DNA of 20,828 nt from Chara braunii. Taxonomy: Eukaryota > Streptophyta > Charophyceae > Charales > Characeae. This document shows, piece by piece, positions 16,961 through 20,828 of the stretch (the stretch's first letter is position 1; each line of letters begins with the position of its first letter). A model generated the notes under the pieces. The model was given only the letters and a program-made list of their open reading frames with translations, was not told the DNA's origin and searched no databases. The stretch covers positions 2,193,421 to 2,214,248 of the forward strand of contig BFEA01000144.1 in NCBI GenBank assembly GCA_003427395.1. The letters run 5' to 3'. The position numbers and the translations under genes are program-made.

Positions 16961-17060
16961 CTACTTGTCTTCACCTGAAATGCCTGTATTATTGGCACAA
17001 CTTTCAGTCCAGATACGGCCATAATCGCCGGGTGTTCTATTCCTTGGGTGAAGACGGTAG
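16961..17060 (-). mobile_element. 100-bp MITE, diverged copy
   Basis: In reverse complement it aligns along its length with 19814-19911. It begins CTACCGTCTTCACCC, continues GAATAGAACACCCGG, then ATTATGGCCGTATCTGG, and ends with a degenerate terminal repeat (GGTGAAGACAAGTAG). TA dinucleotides sit at both ends, as expected for a Stowaway/mariner-like MITE. Confidence 0.7.
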
Positions 17061-17227
17061 GCAGAGTAAAGAAAGGCGGTGGTCGGACAAGCCGTGCCAT
17101 GAAGCGATAACTACAAGCCAGCTGAAGATGGAAAGAGGAGGCACACAGGGTAAGGGGAGAACAGAGGAAACGACACCAGTGGGAGAGGAGGCCACGAAAG
17201 GAAACGAAGAGGGGCCACAGACATCAC

Positions 17228-17323
17228 CTTGCCAGCAACAAACTCGCAGTTCTTTATCTGATTGATCTCTGCATTGACATTCGCATCCGCCACCGCTGCC
17301 TCATTCAGCTCAATTCCAATCAC
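17228..17323 (-). CDS. TRMT2A: Exon of TRMT2A-like tRNA (uracil-5)-methyltransferase (SAM motif II)
   Basis: A 96-base, phase-0 exon encoding 32 residues: VIGIELNEAAVADANVNAEI followed by NQIKNCEFVAGK. It is bounded by GGTCAG before GTG (acceptor) and AAG before GTGATG (donor). It follows directly, without a phase break, on the exon at 19124-18990; the junction gives HRVGK-VIGIELN as in TRMT2A-family proteins. These enzymes methylate U54 of tRNA to m5U using SAM. The E of IGIE is the usual acidic residue contacting the SAM ribose. Later exons with the NPPR-like and catalytic cysteine/glutamate motifs are not found in the window, so the gene is only partly seen. The minus-strand LINE lies downstream and may sit in the next intron. 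Confidence 0.85.
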
Positions 17324-17468
17324 CTGACCATTTCCACAAGGACCACAAGCAAAATTGGCCATGCATGCGGTCAGGATAGACACTAAATCAAGAATATGCA
17401 AGTGCACCGTCGGACGCTCTAAGGCTTGCTGTTAGGAATTGTCAGCTGAATTCTGCACACCTACCGAC

Positions 17469-17545
17469 GCGCTTCAGTCAGTTGGCACACGCATGAGCTG
17501 TTGAAATACAGACGGGAGTTTGAATCCAGATCCAACCAACCATAT
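17469..17545 (+). mobile_element. tRNA-derived SINE head (intronic)
   Basis: GCTTCAGTCAGTTGGCAC (box A, diverged), TTGAAATACAGAC and GAGTTTGAATCCAGATCC (box B) match the SINE heads at 7539 and 20660. It is antisense to the host gene and lies in the intron between the two methyltransferase exons. No A-rich tail is obvious. Confidence 0.6.
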
Positions 17546-17933
17546 GCCCAGGCCAACTAAAAAGAATTTCACACACCCTTCGCCCAAGTTGTATGCAGCG
17601 TCAACCTTGGATAAATATCAAGGGGTCAATAGTTTGAGTCCTGCAAAATACCATGCATTCAAGGGAATGTCGACGACGACTCCGTGTCACTCTCACCCAC
17701 AAGAACAGAACAGCAGTCCTACGGACATCAGATCAGGCAGAGGCGGCAACAAAGTACTGCATTCGAACAAGAGTGAATAAATACATTCACAATTGGCACA
17801 GAAAGGGTTACGTATGCCTTCAATTTGAAAGTGTTCAGCACTGTTTATAGCCAAAATGCTGCAAAGGATGGATATTTGTAGGAGAACAAGCAAGCATGCT
17901 CATGTTGACAAGAACCGCCACTCATTTTCGGAT

Positions 17934-18347
17934 ATCACCGGCAACTTCGGCGGAAAGCGGTTCTGTCAGAATCATGTGCCGTTGCTCCTGTCTTTGGGCT
18001 GAGGTTGCATGGACCTGGCCAGTTTGATGACCAGATGCATGATCATTTTGGGAGATCAAGGTTGCATGGACCTGGCCAGTTTGATGACCAGATGCATGCT
18101 CATTTCGGGACATCACCGGCAACTTCGGCGGCGAGTGGTTCTGTGAGAACGACGTCCCGTTGCTCCTGTCTTTGGGATTAGGTTGCATGGACCTGCCCAG
18201 TTTGCTGACCAGATTCATACACTAGTTTTGGGACATCACAGACAGCTTTGGCGGCAAGTGGTTCTGTGAGAACCATATCCCACTGCTCCTGTCTTTGTGC
18301 TGAGGTTGCATGGACCTGCCCAGTTTGATGACCAGATTCATGCCTTT
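17934..18347. repeat. Intronic minisatellite, about 122-bp unit
   Basis: The unit contains ATCACCGGCAACTTCGGCGG, GTGGTTCTGTGAGAAC, TTGCTCCTGTCTTTGGG and ATGGACCTGCCCAGTTTGAT. ATGGACCT starts at 18009, 18066, 18187 and 18310, giving steps of 57, 121 and 123; the first step is a partial duplication. ATCACMG starts at 17934, 18112 and 18235. A further diverged half-unit lies beyond the next exon at about 19258-19310. Peptide repeats such as GHQTGQVHA in open frames here are by-products. Confidence 0.85.
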
Positions 18348-18920
18348 CTTAGCACAGACACAGCGCCAGACTACAAGGTACTTACCATATCATCGCTTCT
18401 GAGGATGGGCAGAGGCACAAACTACCCAAGTATTCGTTAATTTAACACGAACGTTCCCTGGTTTACAGTTATGGATTCATCTGTAAGGCTTCAGCCTCAG
18501 TCACATGCGTGTGCTCATTTACTTCGGATCGCAGCCTGGCATTTGAAAAAAATCACTAGTCACTCACTCTACTTTATAGGACCCCTTCTATGCTTATGCA
18601 CTTGGAATGATGGCATACCGGATTGCAGCTAATGCCTCTTGCATTACTCGAACCGCTGACCTTACGAGTTTTTCCATAATTCGTTTGGACCATTTCTCGA
18701 TTTATTTGTTACCTCTTTGTGCATGGCCCATGCAAATCTGCTCTTCTCTGCATCTTTCCAAAATTTGACGGATGTCATTCACCTTATGCCTGTTATTTAT
18801 TATTTTCAATTTTTCACACCATATTATATTTAATATATTATGATATTAACAACATACTGACACTAGCATTTCCAGGATGTTTGTGGTTTTGTTGACAAAC
18901 AGGTTCAGTGAGGAAAATCC

Positions 18921-18945
18921 TTTTTTTTTTTTTTTTTTTTTTTTT
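18921..18945. repeat. Poly(T), 25 T, followed by GTGTGTGT
   Basis: Lies 45 bases downstream (in gene sense) of the exon end at 18990, inside the intron. Confidence 0.95.
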
Positions 18946-18989
18946 GTGTGTGTATGCCCTAAGTCCTTTGGTACGTGGGGTAAATTTAC

Positions 18990-19124
18990 CTTTCCAACCC
19001 GATGAGCAAGAGTTAGGCCGATTGTACCGGTTCCGCAGCAAACGTCAAAGAGGAGTGTGGTTGGTCCAAGCTTTGCCCAATCACCAGCCAGTGCGTACAA
19101 CCTCTCAGCGGCAGACGTGTTCAC
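18990..19124 (-). CDS. TRMT2A: Exon of TRMT2A-like tRNA (uracil-5)-methyltransferase (SAM motif I)
   Basis: A 135-base, phase-0 exon of exactly 45 codons. It starts VNTSAAERLYALAGDWAKLG and contains LLFDVCCGTGTIGLTLAHRVGK. It is bounded by TTTTTTTGCAG before GTG (acceptor) and GGAAAG before GTAAAT (donor). DVCCGTGTIGL is the SAM-binding motif I of the TrmA/TRMT2 family, and the preceding 'QVNT' (Q supplied by the previous exon) is the family's SAM-region signature. The enzyme makes m5U54 in the T-loop of tRNA; plant members usually also carry an N-terminal CCCH zinc finger. The next exon (17323-17228) follows after a 1666-base intron. No upstream exon is recognised between 19125 and the right edge. 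Wording of the residues is closest, from memory, to the plant zinc-finger CCCH type. Confidence 0.9.
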
Positions 19125-19272
19125 CTGCAAAAAAATACGTACAGCGTTCCGCCGTTCTCATGAGTGTTTTGACTTTGACTGTGTTCGGCGAAGGGTACTC
19201 GGACTCTGTTTGGATAGATTGGCAATATGATCACACGGCCTGCACACAGACTGGCACTGTGTCTGTGCTAAG

Positions 19273-19660
19273 ATCAAATGGACCTGCCCAGTTTGATGAC
19301 CAAATCCGCTCTTGTCCCGAACCCACCGATGTACTGTTCGGATGTTTGCTCTCAAATCTTCACGAGACTTAACGGAGTTGCTAAACATTACAACACATCT
19401 GCCGATACAAGTGTACAAGTCGCATGCTAACACCAATACCTGCATCCCAGCACTTCCCCACAGAAGACATACGTACTCAGCAACAAGGTGGTCATGCATC
19501 CTTTGCTTAGCACTCCGTAGAGCCTGTGATGCTCAGCCAACACATCCTGCTACGTTTTAACAATGAAACAGAGAAATGACAGTCAAAGACTTCAAATACA
19601 TGAAAGGCCAAGCAATATTCATACGTGAGACGGAAGCGAGGCAGCCTGATGGTATGACAC
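19273..19660. other. No exon recognised; intronic sequence upstream of the exon
   Basis: Contains a half-unit of the intronic minisatellite (to about 19310). I searched the minus strand for the expected preceding exon ending in '...FFQ' at a donor site and found none. Confidence 0.4.
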
Positions 19661-19666
19661 AGATAG

Positions 19667-19723
<57 letters not shown>
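19667..19723. repeat. Compound microsatellite (CT)11(GT)17
   Basis: CT repeats at 19667-19688 pass directly into GT repeats at 19689-19723. Confidence 0.98.
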
Positions 19724-19724
<1 letters not shown>

Positions 19725-19813
19725 ACCGTCCTCACCAAACACTGTCTGTCAGTCCCAGGATCTTGCTTTGCTGTCACTGCACCAGTTGTCCGAGCCTGCC
19801 TTCTAGCTCTCGA

Positions 19814-19911
19814 CTACCGTCTTCACCCGAATAGAACACCCGGTCATTATAGCTGTATTTGGGGCAATACGGTTAGAATTACCAGGTGTTCTATTCGGGT
19901 AAAGACGGTAG
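19814..19911 (+). mobile_element. 98-bp MITE with 27-bp terminal inverted repeats
   Basis: The left arm CTACCGTCTTCACCCGAATA... (19814-19840) is the reverse complement of the right arm (19885-19911) at 26 of 27 positions. If the TA at 19815-19816 and 19909-19910 is the target duplication, the element proper begins CCGTCTTC, which fits a Tc1/mariner (Stowaway-like) MITE. It has no coding capacity. A homologous copy lies at 16961-17060. Confidence 0.85.
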
Positions 19912-20154
19912 CCCTTCCGGGTGGATACATGGCTTTCACAGGTCAGCTAAGTCACACCTGTTGGTTGCTATTGGCGTGATGCAAGCTGATGCCATGTTGC
20001 AAATTGCACTACTATTTACAAAAAAACTTTGAAAAGGCATATCGGCTATTCAACCTTGAACGTGCCTAATATTTCCGAAAAGGCAAAGGCATCATCAGCT
20101 ATTGACCTCAAACATGCTGAACTGTGAAAACCCATGTATCCACCCGGAAAGGGC
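19911..20154 (+). mobile_element. About 244-bp MITE with roughly 38-bp terminal inverted repeats
   Basis: GCCCTTCCGGGTGGATACAT (from 19911) pairs with ATGTATCCACCCGGAAAGGG (ending near 20153). Pairing extends inward through CTTTCACAGGTCAGC (to about 19949) and GCTGAACTGTGAAAAC (from about 20116), with a few mismatches. TA flanks both ends (19909-19910 and 20155-20156). The interior holds an imperfect duplication around GAAAAGGCA. It is non-coding and TA-targeting, so mariner-like by inference. Confidence 0.75.
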
Positions 20155-20156
20155 TA

Positions 20157-20473
20157 TTCACCCGCCAGCTTTTCAATAATGAACAAGAGATGGCAAGTGT
20201 CCCTTGTTCCCATATTTTCTGTGAATCAGATCTATGCCAAATTGCTCTCAGAATCTCAACCCCCGTCCTGTTGGCTTTCTGCTGCATCCCTCCTCCCGTA
20301 ATCCATCAGGGACCAGATGCATCTTCTCGAGCAAGTAATTTGGCCTTCAATAAAGATCAATTAGTACACAGTCCACAAACAGAATTGGGTTCAACAACTC
20401 CAACTTTTGCAAAGTGAATGGCTTTCAATTATCAGTATTTATATTATTACATAGTAATGATAGTACATACCAA
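20157..20473. other. No gene recognised
   Basis: A plus-strand open frame (20124-20417) begins inside the MITE and has no recognisable motif. The minus strand was checked for a methyltransferase exon without success. Confidence 0.4.
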
Positions 20474-20549
20474 CTATTAATAACGTATAATAAGTCACAA
20501 AAGCAACTCGTCTATTAATAACTTATAACAAATCACAAAAGCAACTCGT
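20474..20549. repeat. 38-bp tandem duplication
   Basis: Two adjacent 38-bp units, beginning CTATTAATAACGTATAATAA and CTATTAATAACTTATAACAA and both ending TCACAAAAGCAACTCGT, differ at three positions. Confidence 0.95.
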
Positions 20550-20659
20550 GCAACGGCTCAAAAACACTTAGTCTGACCGGTGTGCTGAGAGCCGTAGGAT
20601 GGAGCTACTGAAAAGGAATTGGCAGGAAAGGGGCATATTAGAAAGATGGTAACACACCG

Positions 20660-20817
20660 AGGGCCTAGCTCAGTTGGTACACCCTTGAACTGTAGAAATA
20701 CAGACCAGAGTTCTAAAATCTAATCCAGATGATGAAACTAGATGTATGAAATCAGACAATTCTGAATTACCCGGGTCCAGTCAGGTCGACACAACGATGT
20801 CTCAAGGTCGTTGCGCC
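20660..20817 (+). mobile_element. tRNA-derived SINE
   Basis: GGGCCTAGCTCAGTTGGTAC at 20661 is a very good box A. GAAATACAGACCAGAGTTCT with a degenerate box B follows and matches the heads at 7539 and 17469. The 3' end ATGTCTCAAGGTCGTTGCGC (about 20797-20816) resembles the 3' end of the minus-strand SINE at 11552-11670. A T-run starts at 20818 and continues off the window. Confidence 0.65.
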
Positions 20818-20828
20818 TTTTTTTTTTT

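Larger units (their letters stand above)
18348..19272. repeat. 23-bp inverted arms flanking the exon at 18990-19124
   Basis: CTTAGCACAGACACAGCGCC at 18348 is the reverse complement, with 2 differences in 23, of the sequence ending CACTGTGTCTGTGCTAAG at 19272. The arms are 925 bp apart end to end. Both arms adjoin a copy of the minisatellite text CCTGCCCAGTTTGATGACCA. No target duplication is visible. Confidence 0.6.

Noticed and set aside
16738-17265. 175-codon plus-strand frame
   Set aside because: It runs through a MITE copy and antisense across the methyltransferase exon, with a charged low-complexity composition.
17922-18218. Frame with repeated GHQTGQVHA peptides
   Set aside because: It is a by-product of the intronic minisatellite; it lies between two spliced exons and lacks any known domain.
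20220-20275. Possible upstream methyltransferase exon (minus strand reads LRF near 20262)
   Set aside because: A stop follows immediately and there is no donor site in the needed phase; the similarity is accidental.

Overview
The window looks like intergenic and intronic nuclear DNA from a repeat-rich streptophyte genome, possibly a charophyte alga such as Chara; the species is an inference. The evidence is a U6 snRNA whose core reads like land-plant U6, two GT-AG-bounded exons of a plant-type TRMT2A-like tRNA methyltransferase, L1-type LINEs with a plant-style zinc-knuckle ORF1, several tRNA-derived SINEs, small TA-flanked MITEs and long homopolymers. There is no operon-like gene packing. 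Only one protein-coding host gene is supported, and only part of it. Most open frames are chance products of low-complexity DNA.

Left part (1-4340, minus strand): the 5' portion of a decayed LINE running off the left edge. From 5' to 3' it has a purine-rich leader with two sets of duplicated blocks (about 4254-3976 and 3810-3498), a short upstream ORF (3529-3221), an ORF1 protein with a C-terminal zinc knuckle (3100-2102), frame-shifted continuations (2268-1020), and an unrecognised open region (about 590-1).

Middle (4340-10500): two diverged copies of a roughly 0.95 kb non-coding repeat (4631-5587 and 6618-7530), a triplicated 70-95 bp repeat, a tRNA-derived SINE (7539-7660), and a plus-strand LINE ORF2 fragment (about 7680-8712) interrupted by a run of 74 cytosines. 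Next comes an unassigned stretch with a motif recurring every 30 bp (9483-9780).

Right of centre (10500-12700): a U6 sequence that ends in poly(A) instead of a T-run terminator, a 40-base assembly gap, LINE 3' ends in both orientations, long poly(T) runs, and tRNA-derived elements. One of these carries a 25-bp tandem array resembling repeated box A/D-arm units.

12714-16325 (minus): a 5'-truncated LINE ORF2 with reverse transcriptase and C-terminal zinc-finger region, several frameshifts, and an A-rich 3' tail.

16900-20828: two consecutive phase-0 exons of the TRMT2A-like gene (19124-18990, then 17323-17228, minus strand). The 1666-bp intron between them is filled with a SINE, a minisatellite and a poly(T) run. 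Beyond the exons are a compound CT/GT microsatellite, two abutting MITEs sharing one TA target dinucleotide, a 38-bp tandem duplication and a further SINE at the right edge. The remaining methyltransferase exons are not visible and presumably lie outside the window or beyond the LINE.
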